From NCBI RefSeq assembly GCF_019898765.1, contig NZ_JAIOKB010000002.1, positions 496,001 to 560,000 on the forward strand: a stretch of DNA of 64,000 nucleotides, given 5' to 3'. Shown one piece after another: positions 30,848 to 39,907 of the stretch. A program made the position numbers and the translations under genes. The notes under the pieces were generated by a model. That model saw only the letters and a program-made list of their open reading frames with translations. It had not been told where the DNA came from and ran no database searches. Each line of letters starts with the position of its first letter. Positions within the stretch are counted from its first letter, which is position 1. The stretch comes from Sphingomonas yunnanensis (GTDB lineage Bacteria > Pseudomonadota > Alphaproteobacteria > Sphingomonadales > Sphingomonadaceae).

Positions 30848-31515
30848 TCCTCGCCGCTGCGCTGCTCGCGCTCGCCGCCGCGCCGGCGAGCGCGGCGGAG
30901 CGGCGCTGGCCGGTCGCCACGGTCGAGCGGCTGCGGGTAGAGACGCCCGCGACGGTACGAGTCGTCGTCGCGGCGTCGGACGGCGCGGGCACCGGCGTCT
31001 CCGCCAGCGCGGCCGATCCGGCGGCGCTCGACACGCTGAGGGTCGAGGCGAGCGGGGGAACGCTGGTCCTGCGCGGCGGGGCGGCGAGCGCCGGCGCGGT
31101 GGTGACGGTGGTCGCGCCGCGGCTCACCGCCGTCGCGGTCTATGCCGCGGCGCGTGTGACGATCGCGGCGATGCGCGGCGAGCGCGTCGAGCTGTCGGCC
31201 GCGGCGGGGTCGATCGACGTGGCCGCGCTCGACGCGGCACGACTCAGCGCGACACTGGCAGGCGACGCGACGGTCACGCTGGCCGGTCGCTCGCCCGACG
31301 CGACGCTGATCGCCAACGGCATCGGCACGATCGACGCGCGCGCGCTGGCGACGCAGCGGCTGACGGTGCGCGGCGCGGGCGACTCGATCGTGCGCGGCGC
31401 GGCGTCCCAGGCGGCGACGGTGGTGGCGATCCAGAACGCGCAGGTCAGCGTCTCCGGCCGGCCGCGCTGCGAGATGCGCGCGGTGCCGCCCGCTTCGGCG
31501 ACGTGCGGGCGGTGA
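30835..31515 (+). CDS. Secreted DUF2807-like protein, degenerate relative of its neighbour
   Basis: This 226-residue protein begins at a GTG inside the end of the previous gene. It has a signal peptide (LILAAALLALAAAPASA). Its mature part is built from short beta-strand repeats like a head-GIN domain but without the regular GSG turns. Two cysteines near the C-terminus (RCEMRAVPPASATC) may form a disulfide. The overlap suggests the two genes are made together. The assignment to DUF2807 is by pattern and less certain than for the neighbour. Confidence 0.7.
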   Translation: MRRLILAAALLALAAAPASAAERRWPVATVERLRVETPATVRVVVAASDGAGTGVSASAADPAALDTLRVEASGGTLVLRGGAASAGAVVTVVAPRLTAVAVYAAARVTIAAMRGERVELSAAAGSIDVAALDAARLSATLAGDATVTLAGRSPDATLIANGIGTIDARALATQRLTVRGAGDSIVRGAASQAATVVAIQNAQVSVSGRPRCEMRAVPPASATCGR

Positions 31516-31556
31516 GACGCAGCCGCTGCTGAGGCACGTGCCAAGTCTGCCTCTCC

Positions 31557-31587
31557 CCGTCATCCCGGACGTGTTCGGGATGACGGG
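31557..31587. repeat. Half family A repeat, possible bidirectional terminator
   Basis: A single hairpin, CCCGTCATCCCGGAC, loop, GTTCGGGATGACGGG, lies between the convergent stops of the DUF2807-like gene and the M13 peptidase gene. It matches one arm of the family A elements. Confidence 0.75.
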
Positions 31588-31622
31588 CGCGCCGTCGACT
31601 CACGTCAGGACGCGACGCTCCC

Positions 31623-33701
31623 TCACCAGATCCGCACACGATCCTTCGGCGCGACATATTGCTTCTGCGACGGATCGATCTTCCACGCCGCATACCAGGC
31701 GTCGACGTTGCGCAGCGGATTGACCGCGCGGATCTGCCCCGGCGAGTGCGGGTCGCTGACGAGCTGCTGGCGCAGCGCCTCGTCGCGGAACAAGGTGCGC
31801 CACACCTGCCCCCAGCCGAGGAAGAAGCGCTGGTCGCCGGTGAAGCCGTCGATCACCGGCGCGCGCTTCCCGCCGAGCGAGGCATGGTAGGCGTCGAGCG
31901 AGATCAGCACGCCGCCGAGGTCGCCGATATTCTCGCCCATCGAGGCGCGCCCGTTGATATGGACGCCGGGCAGGCCGGGGAAGCTATAGGCCTCGTACTG
32001 CGCGCCGAGCCGCGCCGCCTGCGCCTCGAACTGGGTCGCATCCTCCGCGGTCCACCAGTCGCGCAGCACGCCGCGCCCGTCCGACTTGCGGCCCTGGTCG
32101 TCGAAGCCGTGGCTGATCTCGTGGCCGATCACGCCGCCGATTCCGCCATAGTTGATCGCGTCGTCCGCCTGGGGGTCGAAGAAGGGCGGCTGGAGGATCG
32201 CCGCGGGGAAGACGATCTCGTTCTTGACCGAGCTGTAGTAAGCGTTGACCGTCTGCGGCGTCATGCCCCACTCGGCCTTGTCGACCGGGCGCGCGATCCG
32301 GGCCCGGTCATAGTCCCACTCGAACCGGGTGGCGCGCTCGGCGTTGCCGACGAGATCGCCCGCGCGCACCTCCAGTCCGGTATAATCGCGCCACGTCGAG
32401 GGGTAGCCGACCTTGACGGTGAAGCCCTGCAGCTTGTCGAGCGCCTGGGTCTTGGTCGCGGGACTCATCCAGGCGAGGTTCCTGATCCGTCCGGCGAGCG
32501 CGACGCGCAGGTTGCCGACCAGCGTGTCCATCTTCGCCTTCGACTCGGGCGGGAAGTAGAGCGCGACATAGTCGCGGCCGATGCCCTCGCCGATCGCGTT
32601 CTCGGTGAAGCCGACCGCGCGCTTCCAGCGCTCGCGCTGCTGCGGCTGGCCGTTGAGGAACTTGGAGCGGAAGTCGAACTCGGCGTCGACGAAGCGGCGC
32701 GACAGCAAAGGCGCGACGTCGTCCACGGTGCGGAACGCCGCCCAGGCCTTGAGCGTGGCGAGATCGGTCGCGGCGAACAATGCGGCGATCTTGGGGAAAG
32801 CGGTGTTCTGTGCGACGATCGCGCGGTCCGCCGCGCCGAGCCCAGCCGCCTGCCAATAAGCATCCCACGGGAAGCCCGGGGCCTGCGCCTTCAGCTCGGT
32901 GAGCGTCATCGGATTGTACGTCTTGTCGCGGTCCCGGCTCTCGGCGCGGGTCCAGTGCGCCTGCGCGAGCCTGGTCTCCATGTCGACCACGCGCTCTGCC
33001 GCGGCGGCGGCGTCGGGCCAGTTCGCCATCGTCAGCATCTGCGCGACATATCGGCGGTAGCGCGCCACCTGCGGCGCGAACTTGGGATCGAGGTACAGCT
33101 CGCGGTCGCCGAGGCCGAGCCCCGACTGGCGCAGGTAGAGCGCGTAGACCTCGGGCCGCTTGGCGTCGTCGCTCACCCCGGCGCTGACGAAGCTGGCGCC
33201 GAAGCCGCCGACCGAGCGCCCCATCAGCCGCGCGATATCGTCCTTGCTCGCCGCCGCGGCGATCGGGCGCAGCCGCTCGGTCAGCGGCGCCGCGTCGGCG
33301 CGCTCGGCCGCGGCGGTGTCCATGAAGCCGGTGTAGAGCAGCGCCCCCTTGGCGCGGTCGGGATGCGCGGCGTCGCTCGCGCTATAGCCCGTGATCAGCG
33401 CGCGCAGCCGCTGCTCGGAGAGTTCGCGCAGCACCGCGAAGGCACCGTAGGAGGAACGGTCCGCCGGGATCTGCGTGCGCGCCACCCAGGCGCCGTTGAC
33501 GAAGCGGAACCAGTCGTCGCCGGGGCGGACGCCGCGGTCCATGCCGGTGAGGTCGAAGCCCCAGGCGCCGTAGCGGGTCGCGCCCGCGTCGGGCGCCGCG
33601 GCGACGTTGGGCGCGGGCGCGGCCTGCTGGTCGCGGCTCAGCGCGGGGGCGGCGAGGACGAGGCCGGCGGTCGCGGCCAGCAGCACGCTCTTCAGGGTCA
33701 C
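31623..33701 (-). CDS. M13 family zinc metallopeptidase
   Basis: M13 (neprilysin-like) peptidases cleave short peptides outside the cytoplasm. The 692-residue protein has a signal peptide (LKSVLLAATAGLVLAAPALS). The zinc site HEISH has His527, Glu528 and His531, and the third ligand is in ENIGDLGG. Substrate-binding NAYY and the C-terminal RVRIW are also present. The GTG at 33701 has a GGAG site 9 bases upstream. Longer upstream starts would run through a repeat. Confidence 0.95.
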   Translation of the reverse strand: MTLKSVLLAATAGLVLAAPALSRDQQAAPAPNVAAAPDAGATRYGAWGFDLTGMDRGVRPGDDWFRFVNGAWVARTQIPADRSSYGAFAVLRELSEQRLRALITGYSASDAAHPDRAKGALLYTGFMDTAAAERADAAPLTERLRPIAAAASKDDIARLMGRSVGGFGASFVSAGVSDDAKRPEVYALYLRQSGLGLGDRELYLDPKFAPQVARYRRYVAQMLTMANWPDAAAAAERVVDMETRLAQAHWTRAESRDRDKTYNPMTLTELKAQAPGFPWDAYWQAAGLGAADRAIVAQNTAFPKIAALFAATDLATLKAWAAFRTVDDVAPLLSRRFVDAEFDFRSKFLNGQPQQRERWKRAVGFTENAIGEGIGRDYVALYFPPESKAKMDTLVGNLRVALAGRIRNLAWMSPATKTQALDKLQGFTVKVGYPSTWRDYTGLEVRAGDLVGNAERATRFEWDYDRARIARPVDKAEWGMTPQTVNAYYSSVKNEIVFPAAILQPPFFDPQADDAINYGGIGGVIGHEISHGFDDQGRKSDGRGVLRDWWTAEDATQFEAQAARLGAQYEAYSFPGLPGVHINGRASMGENIGDLGGVLISLDAYHASLGGKRAPVIDGFTGDQRFFLGWGQVWRTLFRDEALRQQLVSDPHSPGQIRAVNPLRNVDAWYAAWKIDPSQKQYVAPKDRVRIW

Positions 33702-34044
33702 GGGATCGTCTCCGGGCGAAATAGTAACTTTTGGTATGAGCGCGCGGTGGCACGTGGCGCGCGGCGAGGCAATAGGCCAGTGCTGCTGTCGGGTCGGATC
33801 GGTCGTGCTGGGCCGGCGGGCGCTTTTCTTTCGGCATGGTGCGGGTAGAGCAAGAGGGCTCAGGCGGCCGGGGTGCGCTGTTAGCACCGCCTCGTGCGCG
33901 GCGCTGGGTTCCTGCGTGCGCAGGAACACGGTCGTCCCACGAGTGCTCCTGCGCACGCAGGAGCCCAGGGCCGCTAGTGCGACACAGGCGACGTGCAACG
34001 CCGTGTGCCCGATTGATGGCTATGACAGTGAGATCGCCTGACCC
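33702..34044. other. 343-base gap between divergent M13 and beta-lactamase-like genes
   Basis: The gap holds a family B repeat at 33904-33970. The rest shows no gene and no promoter that I can defend. Confidence 0.5.
33904..33970. repeat. Family B-type repeat, two copies of one hairpin
   Basis: CTGGGTTCCTGCGTGCGCAG and the mirror CTGCGCACGCAGGAGCCCAG flank about 27 bases. Only the second hairpin type of family B is present, in inverted duplicate, so this element differs from copies 1 and 2. Confidence 0.75.
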
Positions 34045-35067
34045 ATGTCCCCCCGCCGCCTGATCGCCCCGCTGCTCGCCGCGCTCGCGTTGGCCACACC
34101 CGCACCGCCCGCCGCGGCGCGCGACCGCGGCGCGGTGCGACCGCAGCCGCCGGCGCGGCTGCTCAACGCGGTCGAGGCGCTCGGCCAGCGCTTCCCCGAC
34201 GCGGTCGGCATCTCGGTGCGCGACGTGGAGCGCGGCTGGACCGTCTCGTGGCAGGGCGGCACGCGCCGCCCGCAGCAGAGCGTCAGCAAGCTCTGGGTCG
34301 CGCTCGCCACCTTCGACGCGATCGACCGCGGCGCGCTCGGCCTGCGCGAGACCGTGACGGTGCGGCGCGGCGACCTCACCCTGTTCCACCAGCCGATCCG
34401 CGCGCGCGTCGGCGCGGGCGGTCTCCGGATCACGATCGCCGACCTGCTCGACTGCGCGCTGACGCGCAGCGACAACACGTGCAACGACGTGCTGCTGCGC
34501 CAGGTCGGCGGCCCCGTCGCGGTGCGTCGCACGCTCGCGCGCAAGGGGATCAGCGGCGTCACCTTCGGTCCCGGCGAGCGGCTGCTCCAGGCGCGCACCG
34601 CCGGGCTGACGTGGCGCGACTCCTGGGCGGGGGGCGACGGCTTCCTGCGCGCCCGCGCGCGGCTGAGCCTCGCCGCGCGGCGCCGCGCGCTCGACCGCTA
34701 CGTCGCCAGCCCGCCCGACGGCGCCTCCGCCGACGGCGTCACGCTCGGGCTGGCGCGGCTGGCGCAGGGGCGGCTGCTGAGCCGGGCCTCGACCGCGCGG
34801 ATGCTGGCGCTGATGCGCGCGAGCCGGACCGGGCCGCTGCGGCTGCGCTCGGGACTGGGGCGCGGCTGGACGCTCGCGCACAAGACCGGCACCGGGCAGG
34901 AGCTGGCGGGAACCGCGACCGGCACCAACGACGTCGGGCTGCTCACCGCGCCCGACGGGCATCGCTATGCGGTGGCGGTGCTGATCGCGCGGACGCGCGC
35001 GCCGCTGCCGACGCGGCTGCGGCTGATGGGGGACGTCACCCGCGCGGTGGTGCGCGCGCACGGCTGA
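34045..35067 (+). CDS. Class A beta-lactamase-like serine hydrolase
   Basis: The 340-residue exported protein has the three penicillin-recognising motifs. SVSK holds Ser79 and Lys82, SDN is at residues 142-144, and KTG starts at Lys280. A Glu (178, in GERLLQ) lies exactly 36 residues after the SDN Ser, where class A enzymes have the deacylating Glu166. The usual Asn170 position is Gln. This supports a true class A fold, but whether it hydrolyses antibiotics is not shown. It may be a chromosomal lactamase or a related peptidase. No LysR regulator is next to it. Confidence 0.83.
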   Translation: MSPRRLIAPLLAALALATPAPPAAARDRGAVRPQPPARLLNAVEALGQRFPDAVGISVRDVERGWTVSWQGGTRRPQQSVSKLWVALATFDAIDRGALGLRETVTVRRGDLTLFHQPIRARVGAGGLRITIADLLDCALTRSDNTCNDVLLRQVGGPVAVRRTLARKGISGVTFGPGERLLQARTAGLTWRDSWAGGDGFLRARARLSLAARRRALDRYVASPPDGASADGVTLGLARLAQGRLLSRASTARMLALMRASRTGPLRLRSGLGRGWTLAHKTGTGQELAGTATGTNDVGLLTAPDGHRYAVAVLIARTRAPLPTRLRLMGDVTRAVVRAHG

Positions 35068-35148
35068 GCCGGCGGATTGATCCGAGTCACTGGTGTCGCG
35101 ACGAAATCCGGCGCAGCCTGCGGCCTCATCGTCCCGGAGACCTGCCGC

Positions 35149-35583
35149 ATGCGTCCTGCCCTGATCGCGCTCACCCTCGCCCTGCTCGCGCCGCTCGCGC
35201 TGACCGCCGCCGCGCCCAAGGCGACGCTCGACCCGCGCACCGCTTTGTACGAGCTGCGCACCTATTACCCCGCGCCGGGCAAGCTGGCCGCGCTCAACAC
35301 GCGCTTCCGCGAGCATACGCTGGGCATCTTCAAGCGCCACGGCATGACCAACGTGGCCTATTGGAACGAGCTGCCCAGCGCCGACTATCCCGAGGGCCGC
35401 GTCGTCTACGTCCTCGCCTACCCCGACCGCGCCGCACGCGACGCCGACTGGAAGGCGTTCGGCGCCGACCCCGAGTGGCAGAAGGTCGCCGCCGCGAGCG
35501 AGGTCAACGGCAAGATCGTGACCAAGGTCGACAGCGTGTTCATGACCATGACCGATTATTCGCCGCCGCTGCGGCTGAAGTGA
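35149..35583 (+). CDS. Secreted NIPSNAP family protein
   Basis: The 144-residue protein has a signal peptide (MRPALIALTLALLAPLALTAAA). A ferredoxin-like alpha/beta NIPSNAP domain follows (LYELRTYYPAPGKL, FREHTLGIFKRHGMTNVAYW, VYVLAYPDRAARDADWKAF). NIPSNAP domains are small dimers with little known biochemistry. The ATG at 35149 has a GGAGA site; an upstream GTG- or ATT-type extension has no protein-like sequence. Confidence 0.85.
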   Translation: MRPALIALTLALLAPLALTAAAPKATLDPRTALYELRTYYPAPGKLAALNTRFREHTLGIFKRHGMTNVAYWNELPSADYPEGRVVYVLAYPDRAARDADWKAFGADPEWQKVAAASEVNGKIVTKVDSVFMTMTDYSPPLRLK

Positions 35584-35588
35584 GAGAA

Positions 35589-35614
35589 GATCCTCCCCGC
35601 CCGCGGGGAGGATC
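35589..35614. repeat. Single family C hairpin, possible terminator
   Basis: GATCCTCCCCG and CGGGGAGGATC form an 11-bp perfect stem with a four-base loop just after the NIPSNAP gene. It matches the hairpin at 24953. Confidence 0.65.
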
Positions 35615-35698
35615 TCGCCGTCGCAGCCGCTATCGCGCGCCGACGGCACCGTATCGCGCCTCGCACGTTGTGCCCCCGCATCCAGCAGGAGACACATC

Positions 35699-35887
35699 AT
35701 GGCCGATTCCGCCACCGCGTCGAACAAGAAGACCGCGCTCAGCGACTCGCTCAAGACGCATTTCACCGGCGACGCACCGCTGACCGAGAAGGCGCGCGGC
35801 TTCGCCAAGGAGCGGCCGTGGACCAGCGCGGCCTTCGTCGGCGTCGCCGCGCTCGCGGTGCTCAACACGCTGCGCGGCCGGGGCTGA
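35699..35887 (+). CDS. Small membrane-anchored protein, DUF883-like tail
   Basis: This 62-residue protein has a hydrophilic Lys/Thr-rich first half and ends ARGFAKERPWTSAAFVGVAA, then LAVLNTLRGRG. That end resembles the C-terminal membrane anchor of YqjD/ElaB (DUF883) ribosome-associated proteins, where a 'RPW' turn precedes one helix. It is shorter than normal DUF883 members. The ATG has an AGGAGA site. Function is unknown. Confidence 0.7.
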   Translation: MADSATASNKKTALSDSLKTHFTGDAPLTEKARGFAKERPWTSAAFVGVAALAVLNTLRGRG

Positions 35888-35908
35888 GCCGCTACGCGAC
35901 CGCGGCGC

Positions 35909-37840
35909 TCAGTTCGCCGCGGTCGTCGCCCCGGCTTGTGGGTCCGCCGCCACCGGCAGCCACACCGCGCTCGCCGCGTCGCCGCCCCAGCGCACCGTCT
36001 GCGTCGCCCTGACGTAGTCGCGCGGGCGCGCGTCCATGATCGAGGGCACCCAGCTCTGCGGATTGCGGTCGTAGAGCGGGAACAGCGACGACTGTACCTG
36101 CACCATCATGCGGTGCCCCGGCAGGAAGACATGGTCGACGTTGGGCAGCGACCAGCCGAACGTATAGGTCTTGCCCGGCGTCAGCGCCGCGGGCGTGGCG
36201 AAGCCGCCGACGTAGCGGCCGCGGAAAATCTCGATCCCGAGCGCGAGCTGATAGCCCGCCATCGCCGGCTCGGCGCTGTTCTCCTCCGGGTAGACGTCGA
36301 TCAGCTTGACCACGAAGTCGCCGTCGCGTCCCGTCGTCGCGGCGCGCAGGTCGACCTTGGGCGCCCCCTTGATGTGGACCGGGCGGTCGAGCACTGCGCC
36401 GGTGTAGCTCAGCACGTCGGGGCGGCCGTCGACGAAGCGCTGGTCGTGCACCAGCCAGGTGCGCCACTCCTCGCCCTGCATGTGGACCGGGCGGGGCAGC
36501 ATCGGCACCGGCTTGGCCGGGTCCGAGACGTAGCTGTCGCTCCCCGCCGCGGGCTTCTCCCAGGACAGCGACGCGTTGCCCGCCAGGTACAGCGGCCTGT
36601 ACTGCCCCGCCGGCCAGCGCGGCGACACCTCCCAGCGGTCCTCGCCGGTGGCGTAGGTGAGCACCGGCGGCGTATCGCACGGCGCCGGTCGGGACTTGAG
36701 GTGGCAGTCGAGGAACGGCTTCATCCATCGCGTGCGGAACTGCCGGCCGGTATCGCCCTCCCACTTGAGCGGCCCGAGCTCGCGCGCCTCGTAATTGACC
36801 TGCGAGTGGCGCCACGGCCCGATCACCAGGCTGACCAGCCGGTTGTCGGGGTCCTGGCCCTCGAGCGCCTGGTAGACCGCGGGAGCGCCGTAGCTGTCCT
36901 CCTGGTCCCACTGGCCGACGACGAGCATGGTCGGCACCGTCAGCTTGCGCGCGCCGAGCAGCTTGTCGACCGCCTGCCCCTGCCACCACGAATCATAGCT
37001 CGGGTGCTCGAGCACCTTGCGCACCACCGGCAGGTCGAGCAGCCCGTAGCGGCGCGCGTAATCGCCCGCCGAGCCGGCGGCGAGATAGGCGGCATATTCG
37101 TCGCCGCCGCCCTTGGGCACCGCGCCGCCGCCGGTCTTGACCGTCTGCGACAGGTCATAGTCGAAGCCGAAGGTGCGGAACGCGCCGTTGTGGAACCAAT
37201 CGTCGCCCATCCAGCCGTCGACCATCGGGCTCTGCGGCACGGCGGCCTTGAGCGCGGGATGCGGGTCGATCAGCGCCATCAGCGAGGTGAAGCCGAGGTA
37301 GGACGAGCCGGTGATGCCGACCTTGCCGTTGCTCTCGCGCACGTTCTTCACCAGCCAGTCGATCGTGTCATAGGCGTCGGTGGCGTGATCGACCTTGGTG
37401 GCGTTGAGCGGCCCGCGCAGGGGGCGGTTCATCACGTAATCGCCCTCGGACTTCCCCAGCCCGCGCACGTCCTGGTAGACGCGGATATAGCCGTCGTCGA
37501 CGAACTCGGCGTCGGCGACGGGCAGGATCTCCTCGATATGCTGGCTGCGGTTGCGGCTGGTCGCCTTGTCGGCGTCATAGGGTGTGCGGCTGAGCAGGAT
37601 CGGCGCGTCATGCGCGCCCTTGCGGTAGACGATCACCGTGTAGAGCCGCGTGCCGTCGCGCATCGGCACCATCTCGGTGCGGCGGACGTAATCGGCCTCG
37701 GGGCGAACCCAATCGTAGCCGGCGACCTGCTCGTTCGCCATCGTGTCGGTGGGCGCGTGCTGCGCGCTCAGCGCCGCGGGCAGCGCGGCGGCGAGCAGGA
37801 AGGGAGCGGCGCGGCGGGCGAGCGGGAGGCGGCGGTTCAT
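35909..37840 (-). CDS. CocE/NonD family hydrolase (alpha-amino acid ester hydrolase-like)
   Basis: The 643-residue exported protein has an alpha/beta hydrolase core with the nucleophile motif GSSYLG (Ser180). A catalytic Asp (GQWDQEDSYG) and His (GPWRHSQVN) follow. A jelly-roll C-terminal domain starts near residue 430. This layout is that of X-Pro dipeptidyl peptidase/CocE and of alpha-amino acid ester hydrolases. Secretion and length fit the ester hydrolase/glutaryl acylase group. The ATG at 37840 starts a clear signal peptide (LARRAAPFLLAAALPAALSA). Confidence 0.9.
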   Translation of the reverse strand: MNRRLPLARRAAPFLLAAALPAALSAQHAPTDTMANEQVAGYDWVRPEADYVRRTEMVPMRDGTRLYTVIVYRKGAHDAPILLSRTPYDADKATSRNRSQHIEEILPVADAEFVDDGYIRVYQDVRGLGKSEGDYVMNRPLRGPLNATKVDHATDAYDTIDWLVKNVRESNGKVGITGSSYLGFTSLMALIDPHPALKAAVPQSPMVDGWMGDDWFHNGAFRTFGFDYDLSQTVKTGGGAVPKGGGDEYAAYLAAGSAGDYARRYGLLDLPVVRKVLEHPSYDSWWQGQAVDKLLGARKLTVPTMLVVGQWDQEDSYGAPAVYQALEGQDPDNRLVSLVIGPWRHSQVNYEARELGPLKWEGDTGRQFRTRWMKPFLDCHLKSRPAPCDTPPVLTYATGEDRWEVSPRWPAGQYRPLYLAGNASLSWEKPAAGSDSYVSDPAKPVPMLPRPVHMQGEEWRTWLVHDQRFVDGRPDVLSYTGAVLDRPVHIKGAPKVDLRAATTGRDGDFVVKLIDVYPEENSAEPAMAGYQLALGIEIFRGRYVGGFATPAALTPGKTYTFGWSLPNVDHVFLPGHRMMVQVQSSLFPLYDRNPQSWVPSIMDARPRDYVRATQTVRWGGDAASAVWLPVAADPQAGATTAAN

Positions 37841-37945
37841 GGCGCCTGAGGTGCCGGGACGCGCGCGCGCGGTCAAGCGCGCGGCGCTCCCCTTGGCAGC
37901 CCCGCGCGACCTGCTATTCGTTGCGAAGAGACAATAGGTTGCGGC

Positions 37946-39517
37946 ATGCACGTCCCCGATCCTCCTGTGCCCGCCGTCACCACCTTGGGTGACTTCGACT
38001 GGGCGTCCACCCCGCTCGGCGCGCCCGATCGCTGGAGCCCGGCGCTGCGCGCCGCGGTGGCCGAGTCGCTCGCTGGCGCCGCGCCGGCGCATCCTCCCGC
38101 CCCCAGCGCCGCCGCGGCGCTCGACGCGCTGTTCGACGCCGCGCCGCTCGGGCTCGGCATCTGGGACCGCGAGCTGCGCTTCGTCCGCGTCAACGCCAGC
38201 CTCGCGCAGATGAACGGCCTGCCGCCCGAGGCGCATATCGGCTTCACCCCGCGCGAGCTGCTGCCCGACATCGCCGGGATCGACGCGCTGATGGGGCGCT
38301 GGCGCGCGATCATCGACACCGGCGAGCCGTGGCTCGACGTCGAGGTCCACGGCGGCACCCCCGCCAACAGCGACAAACAGCGCAGTTGGCGCGAGCATTT
38401 CTTCCCGATCCGCAACGGCGATCAGGTCGTCGGCATCGGCGCGGTGGTGGAGGAGACGACCGAGCGCGACCGGGTCGAGGCGGCGCTGCGCGCGAGCGAG
38501 GCGCGCTTCCGCGAGTTCGCCGAGGCCTCGTCGGACGTGCTGTGGCTCTTCGACATCGACAGCGCGCGCTTCGCCTATCTCAGCCCGGCGCTGCGGAAGC
38601 TCTACGGGATCGGGGTGGCGAGCGGGCGCGGCGCGCCGCTCAGCTTCGACTGGCAGACCGCGATCATCGCGGAGGATCGCGAGCTCGCCGCCACCACGCT
38701 GCGCCGCGTCCGCCAGGGTGAGCGCGTCACGCACGATTTCCGCGCGCGCATCCCCGGCAGCGGCAAGGTGCGCTGGCTCAAGAACACCGCCTTCCCGCTG
38801 CGCGCGCCGGACGGCCGAGTCAGCCACATCGGCGGCATCGCGCAGGACGTCACCGAGGAGCGCGATGCCGCGGCGCGGCTGCAGATGCTGATCGGCGAGC
38901 TGCAGCACCGCACGCGCAACCTGATGGGCGTGATCCAGGCGGTCGCGGAGAGCACGCTCGAGGCAAGCACCGACCTGACCGACTTCGAGCGCGCCTTCTC
39001 GGCGCGACTCGACGCGCTGTCGCGCGTGCAGCAGCTCCTGTCGCGGATCGAGGGGCTGGAGCGGGTCGGCTTCGACCAGCTGCTGCGCAGCGAGCTCGCC
39101 GCCTTCGGCGCGCTGCCCGACGACGACTCGCGCGTGTCGCTCGCCGGGCCGCGCGGCGTGCCGCTGCGCTCGGGCGGGATCCAGACGCTGGCGCTGGCGC
39201 TCCACGAGCTCATCACCAACTCCGTGAAATACGGCGCGCTGAGCCAGCCGGGCGCGACATTGTCGGTGCGCTGGGCGCTGCTGCCGGTGGCGGCCGGCGA
39301 GCGGGCGCGGCTGCGCTTCGACTGGGAGGAGCGCGGCGTCGCCATGCCGGCGCGCGGCGACTCGCCCGAGCGCGTCGGCCAGGGGCGCGAGCTGATCGAG
39401 CGCGCTGTGCCCTACCAGCTCGAGGCGACGGTCGACTATGCGCTCACCGCCGACGGCGTGCGCTGCGCGATGGTGCTGCCGGTATCACAGACGCTGGTGC
39501 GAGGCGCCGCGGCGTGA
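37946..39517 (+). CDS. PAS-containing HWE histidine kinase
   Basis: The 523-residue protein has two PAS domains (about residues 55-175 and 185-310) and an HWE/HisKA_2 kinase core. The phosphoacceptor is His321 in ELQHRTRNLMGVIQAVAEST. The ATPase part has the HWE-type N box ALHELITNSVKYGALS and a shortened G-box region. There is no membrane segment, so it senses an internal signal, possibly light or redox state through PAS. Its stop overlaps the start of the receiver gene (GTGA), so the two are translated together. Confidence 0.93.
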   Translation: MHVPDPPVPAVTTLGDFDWASTPLGAPDRWSPALRAAVAESLAGAAPAHPPAPSAAAALDALFDAAPLGLGIWDRELRFVRVNASLAQMNGLPPEAHIGFTPRELLPDIAGIDALMGRWRAIIDTGEPWLDVEVHGGTPANSDKQRSWREHFFPIRNGDQVVGIGAVVEETTERDRVEAALRASEARFREFAEASSDVLWLFDIDSARFAYLSPALRKLYGIGVASGRGAPLSFDWQTAIIAEDRELAATTLRRVRQGERVTHDFRARIPGSGKVRWLKNTAFPLRAPDGRVSHIGGIAQDVTEERDAAARLQMLIGELQHRTRNLMGVIQAVAESTLEASTDLTDFERAFSARLDALSRVQQLLSRIEGLERVGFDQLLRSELAAFGALPDDDSRVSLAGPRGVPLRSGGIQTLALALHELITNSVKYGALSQPGATLSVRWALLPVAAGERARLRFDWEERGVAMPARGDSPERVGQGRELIERAVPYQLEATVDYALTADGVRCAMVLPVSQTLVRGAAA

Positions 39518-39888
39518 GCGTGCTCGCCGGACTGCGCGTGCTGGTGGTGGAGGATGAGTATCTGCTCGCGCGCCAGCTCGAACGCGCGCTCCAGCGCGAC
39601 GGCGCGGACGTGGTCGCGGTGGCGCCCTCGGTCGCGGCGGCGCTGGCGGCGCTGGCGGCGGGCGCGCTGCCCGACGTCGCGGTGCTCGACCTCAACCTCG
39701 CCGGGGAGAAGGCCTATCCCGTCGCCGCGGCGCTGCGCGCCGCGGCGGTGCCCTTCGCCTTCGCCAGCGGCTATGACGCGGCCGACCGTGACCCCCCCTT
39801 CGCCGACGCGCCGCACCTCAACAAGCCGCTGACGATGGCGACGCTGCGGACCTGCCTCGCGCGGCTGACGGGGCGCACGCCAGGATGA
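39514..39888 (+). CDS. Single-domain response regulator paired with the HWE kinase
   Basis: This 124-residue receiver starts with GTG inside the stop of the kinase gene. Phospho-acceptor Asp59 lies in VLDLNLAGEKAYPVAAAL, a motif common in receivers linked to HWE kinases. VVEDEY supplies the acidic pocket, ASGYD the Ser/Thr region and LNKP the Lys. It has no output domain, so it may be a phosphate sink or relay. Confidence 0.93.
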   Translation: MSVLAGLRVLVVEDEYLLARQLERALQRDGADVVAVAPSVAAALAALAAGALPDVAVLDLNLAGEKAYPVAAALRAAAVPFAFASGYDAADRDPPFADAPHLNKPLTMATLRTCLARLTGRTPG

Positions 39889-39907
39889 GCCGAGCCCGGA
39901 GACGATG

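Noticed and set aside
35909-39205. Open frame of 1,098 codons on the minus strand
   Set aside because: Only the part from 37840 down is a real CocE hydrolase. The upstream 450 codons are antisense to the HWE kinase and have no protein-like composition; open frames of this length are common in GC-rich DNA.
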